Shown piece by piece: positions 1-6,154 of a stretch of DNA of 13,278 bases. Position 1 is the first letter of the stretch; each line of letters starts with the position of its first letter. The translations under genes were made by a program, and so were the position numbers. Where the stretch lies: NCBI GenBank assembly GCA_964463865.1, contig CAYXDX010000043.1, positions 1 to 13,278 of the forward strand, read 5' to 3'. Below the pieces are notes generated by a model. It had not been told where the DNA came from and did not search any database. It saw nothing but the letters and a program-made list of their open reading frames with translations. The stretch comes from Ferroglobus sp964463865. GTDB taxonomy: Archaea > Halobacteriota > Archaeoglobi > Archaeoglobales > Archaeoglobaceae.

Positions 1-305
1 CCCTTTCATGCTTGAATTCATCTTAAGCGTATAAGCTTACAACATTTTATAAATCCATCTGCTCATGAGTTAGTTCAAAATGCATTTTAAACACCACGAT
101 AAATCCATGATAAGACGTGATTTAAATCGTTTTCGTATAATTTTCAATTTAAAATAATTTTAGTCCGGCAAATTTAAATTTCGGGAGGATTCGATACAAA
201 TTATTATAAATTTACCGCAAGCTGTCTTTAAACGTCCACGGCGGTCAAAACTTAGAAATCTTAGCTGTAGTAAACTCTTTAAGGTTTTCGAGTAAATTAG
301 ACAAC
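1..305. other. AT-rich intergenic region upstream of the sirtuin gene
   Basis: This stretch of just over 300 bases holds no convincing coding region. It is clearly richer in A and T than the genes beside it. TATA-like words occur at 45-54 (TTTTATAAAT), about 200-214 (around ATTATAAATT) and 274-285 (CTCTTTAAGGTT). Only the last lies at the right distance to give a leaderless sirtuin mRNA. The sequence GGGAGGA at 184-189 looks like a Shine-Dalgarno sequence but no start codon follows it. An ATG on the minus strand at 7-9 could begin a divergent gene that leaves the window, but too little is visible to call it. I see no tRNA, repeat array or clear hairpin. Confidence 0.5.
274..285 (+). promoter_or_regulatory. 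TATA-like box of the sirtuin gene
   Basis: CTCTTTAAGGTT is centred about 26 bases before the ATG at 306, and no Shine-Dalgarno sequence lies between them. In archaea the TATA box is normally centred about 25 bases before the transcription start, so the mRNA is predicted to be leaderless. A stronger-looking box near 200-214 is the alternative and would give a leader of about 70 bases. Confidence 0.4.
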
Positions 306-1067
306 ATGGACACCTACGACGAAATCGAAAGAGCCGCAGAAATAATATCCAAAGCGAGACACGGAGTCGTGTTCACCGGAGCTGGCGTTTCGGCTGAAAG
401 CGGTATTCCAACCTTCAGAGGGAACGACGGGTTGTGGAGGAGGTGGGATCCAGACGAGGTGGCTTCGATCTACGGATTCAAAAAGAATCCGAAGAAGTTC
501 TGGGAGTTTTCCCGGGAGCTGATAGTTAAGGTTAAGGCTCAGCCGAACCCAGCACACTACGCGATAGCGGAATTAGAAAAACTTGGACTGGTCAAAGCTG
601 TAATAACGCAAAACATCGACATGCTACACCAGAGAGCTGGAAGCAAAAAAGTTCTCGAGCTTCACGGATCGATGGAGTTCGTCGATTGTCTCGACTGCGG
701 AAAAACCTACAGGTGGGAGGAAATAGAGCGATATTTGGAAAAGGGAGAGATCGATAAAATCAGGTGTGAGTGTGGATCGATATACTTGAAGCCAAGGGTC
801 GTCTTTTTCGGCGAGCCTCTGCCGTCGGACGTTTTAAGCGAAGCCATGGAAGAAAGCAGAAGAGCCGACGTGTTCATAGTCGTTGGATCGTCTCTGGTCG
901 TCTATCCAGCCGCGTATCTGCCAGTGATAGCAAAGGAGCACGGAGCGAAGCTGATAATAGTAAATCTGGAACCGACGATCAAGGACCACATGTTCGACGT
1001 CGTTATAAGAGGAAAGGCTGGAGAGGTGATGCCAGAAATAGTCAAGAGAGTAAAAGCTCTCATCTAA
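306..1067 (+). CDS. cobB: Sir2-family NAD+-dependent protein deacylase (sirtuin)
   Basis: This 253-residue protein should remove acyl groups from lysines in cytoplasmic proteins, consuming NAD+ and releasing nicotinamide and O-acetyl-ADP-ribose. The NAD+ site is seen as GAGVSAESGIPTFRG at 25-39, TQNID at 101-105 and the catalytic His120 in LELHGS. A small zinc module has Cys128, Cys131, Cys154 and Cys156 (CxxC, then CxC). VVGSSLVVYPA at 192-202 closes the Rossmann fold. From memory it matches Archaeoglobus Sir2-Af1 closely. The Tyr-x-x-Arg pair that marks desuccinylases such as SIRT5 seems to be Trp and Ser here (FWEFSRE, 65-71), so ordinary deacetylation is more likely. In other archaea the chromatin protein Alba is a known target. 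The gene is single-domain and full length. Its last four bases overlap the convergent MgtC-like gene. Confidence 0.95.
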   Translation: MDTYDEIERAAEIISKARHGVVFTGAGVSAESGIPTFRGNDGLWRRWDPDEVASIYGFKKNPKKFWEFSRELIVKVKAQPNPAHYAIAELEKLGLVKAVITQNIDMLHQRAGSKKVLELHGSMEFVDCLDCGKTYRWEEIERYLEKGEIDKIRCECGSIYLKPRVVFFGEPLPSDVLSEAMEESRRADVFIVVGSSLVVYPAAYLPVIAKEHGAKLIIVNLEPTIKDHMFDVVIRGKAGEVMPEIVKRVKALI

Positions 1068-1453
1068 TCTTTCTCGAACCTCTTCAGCTGAAGGATCAGA
1101 AAGGTTAAAGCAGTCGTGACTACTGCCAACCCGTATTCGCCCATTCCCACGCACATGCCTATCGCAGCCGTGACCCACAAGCTTGCGGCAGTCGTTATTC
1201 CAACAACTTTCGTGGCTTCTCTCCTCTCAGCTATTATCGTTCCAGCACCGATAAAACCAATTCCAGAAACCACGCCGCTCGCAATCCTCGCGGGATCGCC
1301 GAAGAACTTCGTGGAGATGATCATGAACAGGCACGAGCCAAGAGCTACGAGCATGTGCGTTCTCAATCCAGCTGGCTTGTGAACCTTCATTCTCTCGTAT
1401 CCCACTATACCTCCGAAAATCGTCGCCAGAGTGAGCATGAACAGTTCTTCCAT
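1064..1453 (-). CDS. MgtC/SapB family small membrane protein
   Basis: The protein is about 129 residues with roughly four membrane segments. It matches the membrane domain of MgtC/SapB: GYERMKVHKPAGLRTHMLVA near the N-terminus, then GVVSGIGFIGAGTII, then GITTAASLWVTAAIGM. Salmonella MgtC also has a cytosolic C-terminal domain, which is absent here, as in many prokaryotic homologues. The biochemical role of such short members is not established; MgtC itself modulates the F-ATPase and is tied to growth in low Mg2+. The open frame could start at 1477, but the ATG at 1453 (MEELFML) fits the usual family N-terminus. It also has a TATA-like TTTTTAAA about 27 bases upstream, predicting a leaderless mRNA. 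The stop codon is TAG. It converges with the sirtuin gene and lies just downstream of the deacetylase-family gene on the same strand. Confidence 0.85.
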   Translation of the reverse strand: MEELFMLTLATIFGGIVGYERMKVHKPAGLRTHMLVALGSCLFMIISTKFFGDPARIASGVVSGIGFIGAGTIIAERREATKVVGITTAASLWVTAAIGMCVGMGEYGLAVVTTALTFLILQLKRFEKD

Positions 1454-1476
1454 AAAAACAATATCGAAAGCGAACA

Positions 1477-1486
1477 TTTAAAAAGT
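1477..1486 (-). promoter_or_regulatory. TATA-like box of the MgtC-like gene
   Basis: Read on the minus strand this is TTTTTAAATG, centred about 27 bases before the ATG at 1453. It argues for that start over the upstream ATG at 1477, which lies inside the box. Confidence 0.35.
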
Positions 1487-1499
1487 TTTGACCGGTCGA

Positions 1500-2228
1500 T
1501 CACTCGAAACCTTTTATAAAAGCCCTCACGTTTTTCCCAAGCACCCTGTGGTTATATCCGCCCTCAAGCACGGCAAATCGCCTGCCACCGCACTTCTCCG
1601 AGTATTCTTTTACGATTTTGCCGATTTCCCTGTAATCGTCCGTTTCAAGTAGCCCACCCTAGTCGTCTCTGTGCCTGTCGAAACCCGCCGAAACGCCGAT
1701 GATGTCGTAATCGTTCTTTTCAAGAAAGTCGGCTATGCTGTTAACGTCATCGCCGGGCATATGGAAATACGCGACCGTTTCGTCGCCAGCAAACGTGTTT
1801 GCAGTCCCGTCTCCAAAGTGCAAGTCGAAGTCCACGATCGCCGCTCTTTCTATCAATCCCTCTTTCTGAAGCTTTCGAATGGCTATTGCGACGTTGTTAA
1901 AGTAGCAAAATCCCCAGCAGTGATCTGGACTCGCGTGATGACCTGGAGGGCGAATGACCGCAAAGGCTGGCTCTTCGAAAGATATTCTCGCGGACTCAAT
2001 CGCGCCACCCACAGAAAGTTTCGCAATTTCGTAAACGACGCCCTCGCTTTTAACGAACTCAAGGTGTCGCTTCGTGTGAACGAGCAGAATGTCCTCCTCG
2101 CTCGCCGGTTCCGGCTCCACGAACTCGTAGTCTCGAAGTTCCTCGACAATAGCTTCCATCCTGCCGGGCTCAGCTGCGGGATCGGACGTGTAGACCGTGT
2201 AGAACTTCGGGTGAAATACGACCTTCAT
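1500..2228 (-). pseudogene. Histone deacetylase / acetylpolyamine amidohydrolase family gene with an in-frame TAG
   Basis: Read through its single TAG (1659-1661), this frame encodes a complete 242-position class I/II HDAC-fold protein, a zinc-dependent hydrolase of acetyl-lysine or acetyl-polyamines. Visible motifs are RPPGHH (93-98), GFCYFNN (106-112), DFDLHFGDGT (133-142) with zinc ligands Asp135 and His137, SAGFDRH (180-186) with zinc ligand Asp184, and LEGGY (221-225) carrying the transition-state tyrosine. The TAG is position 190, in DD-stop-GGLLETDDY. Relatives as I remember them have Trp there (DWGGLL), so one G-to-A change (TGG to TAG) explains it. A product stopping at TAG would have 189 residues and lack the catalytic tyrosine. 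The frame beyond TAG stays open for 52 codons and ends in TGA. The start ATG at 2228 has a TATA-like box about 27 bases upstream. It could be a recent nonsense mutation, a sequencing error, or a read-through codon. Confidence 0.85.
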
Positions 2229-2250
2229 AAACGCGTCTGGTAAGAGTTTC

Positions 2251-2260
2251 CTTTTAAACC
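2251..2260 (-). promoter_or_regulatory. TATA-like box of the deacetylase-family gene
   Basis: On the minus strand this reads GGTTTAAAAG, centred about 27 bases before the ATG at 2228 with no Shine-Dalgarno sequence between. A leaderless transcript is predicted. Confidence 0.4.
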
Positions 2261-2337
2261 TTTACAGAATGGCAAACCATCGCAAAACCTCAGCACAGTT
2301 AAATACTCTTCGCAAGGATGTTCCCGTGGTGTCTCCA

Positions 2338-3006
2338 ATGGGACTGCTAAAAGACCAAGACAGAGAATATCTGAAGAAAGAATTCGAGAAAATCTTAAAG
2401 GACGACGTGAAAGTTCTCGCTTTCGTAGAGGGGGAAGACTGTAAATACTGCAAAGAAACCAAGCAGCTCCTTGAAGAGGTCGCATCGCTGTCAGATAAGA
2501 TAAAGCTTGAGTTCCCCGAAAAAGAAGAGTTCGGGATAGAGGAAGTTCCGACGATAATAATACAGGACAAAGAAGGCGAGTTGGGAGACAGAGTCAAGTT
2601 CCTCGGAATTCCGTCGGGTTACGAATTTACGACGCTCGTGAAGGACATAATGTTCGTGTCGACGAGAACTCTCGAAATTTCCGAGAAGACTATAGAAGAG
2701 CTTCAAAATGTAAAGAACGACATACTCATAGAGGTTTACGTAACTCCGTCGTGCCCTTACTGTCCGAGAGCGGTGTTGCTCGCGCACCAGTTCGCGATGG
2801 TTAGCGAGAAGATCAGAGGAGTAATGGTTGAATCCTACGAGTTCCCTGCCAAAGCTGACGAGTGGAACGTCATGAGCGTTCCGCACACGGTCGTCAAAAA
2901 CCTGAAAACCGGAAACGTCGGAGAGTTCGTGGGGGCGTATCCGGAAGGATACCTGCTCAAAGTCGTAAAGGACGTTGACGAAGGGAAGGACGTAAGGTTC
3001 AGCTAA
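2338..3006 (+). CDS. Protein disulfide oxidoreductase (PDO), two glutaredoxin/thioredoxin-fold domains
   Basis: This 222-residue cytoplasmic protein belongs to the thermophile PDO family, which forms, reduces and isomerises disulfide bonds and helps stabilise intracellular proteins. It has two thioredoxin-fold units in tandem. The first has a CKYC active site (35-38) and cis-proline in EEVPT (Pro71). The second has CPYC (139-142) in TPSCPYCPRAV and cis-proline in SVPHT (Pro182). Family features MGLL at the start and GAYPEGYLL near the end are present. The first unit looks several residues shorter than in Pyrococcus PDO as I recall it. The frame is open back to an ATG at 2269, but the family begins MGL[IL]. 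A TATA-like GTTAAATACT at 2297-2306 lies between the two starts, so I chose 2338. It is divergent from the deacetylase-family gene. Confidence 0.92.
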   Translation: MGLLKDQDREYLKKEFEKILKDDVKVLAFVEGEDCKYCKETKQLLEEVASLSDKIKLEFPEKEEFGIEEVPTIIIQDKEGELGDRVKFLGIPSGYEFTTLVKDIMFVSTRTLEISEKTIEELQNVKNDILIEVYVTPSCPYCPRAVLLAHQFAMVSEKIRGVMVESYEFPAKADEWNVMSVPHTVVKNLKTGNVGEFVGAYPEGYLLKVVKDVDEGKDVRFS

Positions 3007-3016
3007 TCGGAGATTT

Positions 3017-4612
3017 TTACTTCAACCTTCTGTATTCCCCGACACGCTTGAGAGTGGCTTCCTTTTCACCTTTGCTGAGAATGTGGAGGTGGACTGGGTG
3101 TTCCGGAGAAATTTCCGCTCTTTCGCAAACCTTTCTGACGACCTTTTCCTTTTCTTCCGGTAGATCCTTGGCAAAAACCATCACGTCAACGTCGTTCGCT
3201 CTGTGAATCTGTCCCCTCGCGACGCTGCCGACGAGGTAAATTTCAGCTTCGCCGAGAACGTCTAAAACACCGTTTACAACCCTGTCGATCCAGTTTCTCC
3301 AGTTTTTGATGTTCTCTTCCCTTCTCCTTAACCTACCGTCCACGTAATCGCTAATCTTTCTGCCGGTAGATAGTCTGTAAGCTGCCTCGATCAGGAAAGA
3401 CGAGAGGACGAGAACGAAGAAGATCGTTAAGTTCGCAGGGTCTCGCGCCATCCGGTAGAGCAGCGTTAAAAGTGCGGCGAACGACAAAATCGCGCCAATC
3501 GTAGGAATTGCGACGTTGATCTTTACCCTGTCTCTCAGCTTCAACGCCGCGACGTTCACGAAGAAAAAGATCAGGAGGAAGCTACCGCTTCCAGCCACGG
3601 AAATCGACTCCAAGTCGGCAGTGTTGGAGAGTATCAAAGACGTCAGGCTGATGATGAGCAGACCTTCGTGAGCCTGTTTCCAGATCCTCCTCTCGACGAA
3701 CTGCGGCAGCTCTCCGTATTTCGCGACCATGTAACTAACTCTCGCGGTTCCGTAAAGCGTAGCGTTTATCGCCGAGCTCGTAGATGCCAAAGCTGCGAAG
3801 GTTACGAGCAAGAATCCCGCTTCTCCCAACGACGGCTCCGCAGCTTTTGCCAGCGCGTAGTCCCTCGACCTGACGATTACGTCGTAGGGTAAGTTTCCGA
3901 CCGTCACGACGGCAACGAGAACGTAAATCGCTATGACCACGAGAACCGCAGAATAAAAGGCCTTGGGAAGAATTTTGGGGTCTTTAACGTCGCTACCGGT
4001 GTTCGCGATCAGCTCAAAGCCCTCGTATGCGAGAAAAATGATCATACCTCCAGCTACGATGCTCACCGGATCTGCCCAAGCAGACGGCGAAAGCCTTTCT
4101 GGATCGATTAGCGTTAAACCGACTCCCGCAACTATCAGCAGGACTGCCAGCTTAAAAGCTACGAGCAAGTCTTCGGTTTTTCCGCTGACGAGAGCGCCAA
4201 GTGCGTTTATAAACGTAAACACGACGATTACAGCGGTTATGAGGACATGTTTTGCGACGACGGGATTAAAAGGCAGTAAGTTGGCTCCGTAACTCCCGAA
4301 AGCGTATGCGTAAAGCGAAATCATCACGACGTAACCCAACAGCAGGAGTATGTTAAGCCCGCCCGAAAGCAATCCGTCACCGAAAGCCTTGACAAGGAAT
4401 TCAATCGTCCCGCCCTCGCTTGGAAAACGAACGGAAAGTTTCGCGTAGGAATAGGAAGTTATCAGAGCTATCAGTCCAGCAAGAAGAAACGATACTGGCG
4501 CAGAACTCTTCGAAAGCTGAACGCTGAGCCCTAAAACGGCAAATATGCCCCCGCCTATCATCCCGCCTACGCCTATGCTGAACGCTTCCTTGAACCCTAT
4601 TTCCTTTCTCAC
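3017..4612 (-). CDS. APC-superfamily amino acid permease fused to a C-terminal nucleotidyltransferase domain
   Basis: The 531-residue protein has two parts. Residues 1 to about 412 form an APC-superfamily permease of roughly 12 membrane helices. It has the glycine-rich unwound first helix GGMIGGGIFAVLG (16-28) and the conserved helix-6 region FLAYEGFELIANTGSDVKDP (193-212). It should import amino acids or related organic compounds by ion coupling. After a charged linker, residues about 440-531 look like a minimal nucleotidyltransferase of the MNT/DNA polymerase beta superfamily: GSVARGQIHRANDVDVMV (462-479) with the GS signature and the Asp474/Asp476 pair, then HPVHLHILSKGE. The frame is continuous, so this is a real fusion. 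The start is GTG at 4612. It is divergent from the Lut-like pair across 55 bases, which suggests linked control. The substrate cannot be told from sequence. Confidence 0.88.
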   Translation of the reverse strand: MRKEIGFKEAFSIGVGGMIGGGIFAVLGLSVQLSKSSAPVSFLLAGLIALITSYSYAKLSVRFPSEGGTIEFLVKAFGDGLLSGGLNILLLLGYVVMISLYAYAFGSYGANLLPFNPVVAKHVLITAVIVVFTFINALGALVSGKTEDLLVAFKLAVLLIVAGVGLTLIDPERLSPSAWADPVSIVAGGMIIFLAYEGFELIANTGSDVKDPKILPKAFYSAVLVVIAIYVLVAVVTVGNLPYDVIVRSRDYALAKAAEPSLGEAGFLLVTFAALASTSSAINATLYGTARVSYMVAKYGELPQFVERRIWKQAHEGLLIISLTSLILSNTADLESISVAGSGSFLLIFFFVNVAALKLRDRVKINVAIPTIGAILSFAALLTLLYRMARDPANLTIFFVLVLSSFLIEAAYRLSTGRKISDYVDGRLRRREENIKNWRNWIDRVVNGVLDVLGEAEIYLVGSVARGQIHRANDVDVMVFAKDLPEEKEKVVRKVCERAEISPEHPVHLHILSKGEKEATLKRVGEYRRLK

Positions 4613-4637
4613 GCTAAGACGTTAAAACGAAAAATGT

Positions 4638-4647
4638 CATATAAACT
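4638..4647. promoter_or_regulatory. Shared, near-symmetric TATA element between permease and Lut-like genes
   Basis: CATATAAACT on the plus strand reads AGTTTATATG on the minus strand, so it resembles a TATA box both ways. Its centre is about 25 bases before the ATG at 4668 and about 30 before the GTG at 4612. Neither start has a Shine-Dalgarno sequence. One core element could drive both genes with leaderless or almost leaderless mRNAs. Confidence 0.45.
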
Positions 4648-4667
4648 TTGACGAAAATCCAATTGAA

Positions 4668-5051
4668 ATGAGTATCGTCGAAAAGCTCGTAAAAGCTCTT
4701 GAACGTAACGGCGTAAACGTGATAGTTTCGAGAGGCGTTGTAAATTTTAGGGCTTCCAGCAACGACGTTCACATTTGCAGAGCGCTTAGCGCAGCTGCAG
4801 ATACCGGCATTATCTTTTTCGGAGGTTTCGAAGACAAAATTAGGTCGGGACTCGCCGAACACCACATAGCAATACTGAGAGAAGAAGACGTGCGAGACGA
4901 CGTGATTTCCGCATACAAGCTCGCAACTTCTAAGTCTGAAATCGTGTTCGCCTCATCTTCACCTTCCAGAACGGCAGACGTGGAAGGTAAGCTCGTTCGA
5001 GGAGTTCACGGTCCAAAAGAGATGACCGTAATTCTGGAAGTGAGAGGATGA
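4668..5051 (+). CDS. Short LutC-like LUD-domain protein
   Basis: This 127-residue protein carries the C-terminal signature of the LUD (LutC/YkgG, formerly DUF162) family: PSRTADVEGKLVRGVHGP at 99-116, preceded by the HHIAIL strand (65-70). LutC is part of the LutABC system, in which iron-sulfur and LUD proteins oxidise L-lactate to pyruvate. This protein is clearly shorter than Bacillus LutC, with a reduced N-terminal half. Its TGA stop overlaps the ATG of the next gene in ATGA (5048-5051), so the two are translationally coupled and probably act as one complex. The ATG at 4668 has a TATA-like element about 25 bases upstream, which supports the start. A role in lactate or another 2-hydroxyacid is inferred from the family. 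No separate LutA-type (CCG-domain) gene is visible nearby. Confidence 0.82.
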   Translation: MSIVEKLVKALERNGVNVIVSRGVVNFRASSNDVHICRALSAAADTGIIFFGGFEDKIRSGLAEHHIAILREEDVRDDVISAYKLATSKSEIVFASSSPSRTADVEGKLVRGVHGPKEMTVILEVRG

Positions 5052-6154
5052 ACGTTACCGACGGAATACTCAGACACAGGGATAACGCGTCAGCAAAAGT
5101 CGAAAGCATACTGAATTCCCACCCGTTCATTGAAACTTTCGCGAGGGAGGTGAAGGAAGCGAAGCTCAAAGTCGCTTCTAATTACGAGTTCTGGCTAAAA
5201 AGAGCGATGAAGGTAGTAGAAAGCATGGGAGGAAACGTTTACTTTGCCGAAAAGTCTGAAGACGTCAGGAAAATCGTAAAGGAGATCGTCGGAAGCGGAA
5301 AGCTCGTCGTCAAGTCCAAATCTTCAGTATCCGAAGAAGTTAAGCTTAGGAGTTACCTCGAAAAGCTCGGAAACGAGGTGTGGGAAACCGACTTCGGAGA
5401 CTTGCTCGTCCAACTTGCCAACGACAGAGCTATGCACATCATCGCTCCGGCCATTCACTACTCCGAACAGGATGCGCTGAAAATTTTGAAAAAAATTGGC
5501 GTTAACGCCGACAGCGTCGAAGAGGCTACTCGACAGGTCAGAAACTTCATGCGGGACAAGTTTCTCAGGGCAGATGTTGGCATATCGGGTTGCAACGCTT
5601 TTTCTGTTGAAACTGGTAGGATCTTTCTCGTCGAGAACGAAGGTAACGTTCGGCTATCGACCTCGCTACCGAAGGTGCACATAGCCGTGGTCAGTCTGGA
5701 GAAGCTGCTACCAAACGACGAGCTTTGTCTCAAAGCTGCTCTCGTCCAGTCTGCTTACGCGGGAGTTTTTCCACCGTCGTTCATCAACATCAGTCAGCCA
5801 AACGAAAAACAGGAAATCCACGTAATTTTCCTCGACAACGGGAGGAGTAAAACTCCAGAAGAGTTTAAAGAGATTCTATCGTGTCTAAAATGTGGAAGGT
5901 GTCAAATGGAGTGTCCGGTGTTCCAAGTTTTGGGAAAAGAGTGGGGCGAGACGTATCCGGGACCCATGGGGCTCATTTTTGATTTCATCATAACCGGCAG
6001 AGTCGAAGAGAACGTTTTCTTCTGCCTCGGGTGTAGGAAGTGCAACTTCGTATGTCCGATGAAAATAGATTTAACGGAGCTCATGAGAAAGCTAAAAAGA
6101 AAATACTTAAACGTTCGTCGTGGCTCCTTCCTCGGCAGACGCCACGAGTTTTGA
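5048..6154 (+). CDS. LutB-like LUD protein with two [4Fe-4S] cluster motifs
   Basis: This 368-residue protein joins an N-terminal LUD domain (about residues 50-255) to a ferredoxin-like C-terminal region. The first cluster motif is Cys279, 282, 285, 289-Pro (CLKCGRCQMECP). The second is Cys326, 329, 332, 336-Pro (CLGCRKCNFVCP). This is the LutB arrangement, which passes electrons in lactate oxidation. It is about 100 residues shorter than Bacillus LutB, mostly by lacking the long tail after the clusters. GISGCNAFSVETG (178-190) is the LUD core. It overlaps the preceding gene by four bases, with GTGAGAGG just before the start as a ribosome binding site. The last 48 bases lie antisense to the 3' end of ilvD, so the final 15 residues (basic, no recognised motif) are encoded opposite the dehydratase C-terminus. 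Confidence 0.87.
   Translation: MNVTDGILRHRDNASAKVESILNSHPFIETFAREVKEAKLKVASNYEFWLKRAMKVVESMGGNVYFAEKSEDVRKIVKEIVGSGKLVVKSKSSVSEEVKLRSYLEKLGNEVWETDFGDLLVQLANDRAMHIIAPAIHYSEQDALKILKKIGVNADSVEEATRQVRNFMRDKFLRADVGISGCNAFSVETGRIFLVENEGNVRLSTSLPKVHIAVVSLEKLLPNDELCLKAALVQSAYAGVFPPSFINISQPNEKQEIHVIFLDNGRSKTPEEFKEILSCLKCGRCQMECPVFQVLGKEWGETYPGPMGLIFDFIITGRVEENVFFCLGCRKCNFVCPMKIDLTELMRKLKRKYLNVRRGSFLGRRHEF

Noticed and set aside
1659..1661. TAG as a pyrrolysine codon in the deacetylase-family gene
   Set aside because: Two other genes in the window end in TAG with no conserved sequence after it, and relatives appear to have Trp there. A point mutation or error is simpler, though the idea is kept as a test.
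2269..2337. N-terminal extension of 23 residues on the disulfide oxidoreductase
   Set aside because: The family starts at MGL[IL]. The extension contains a TATA-like word, and the TATA box upstream of 2269 is too close to serve that start.
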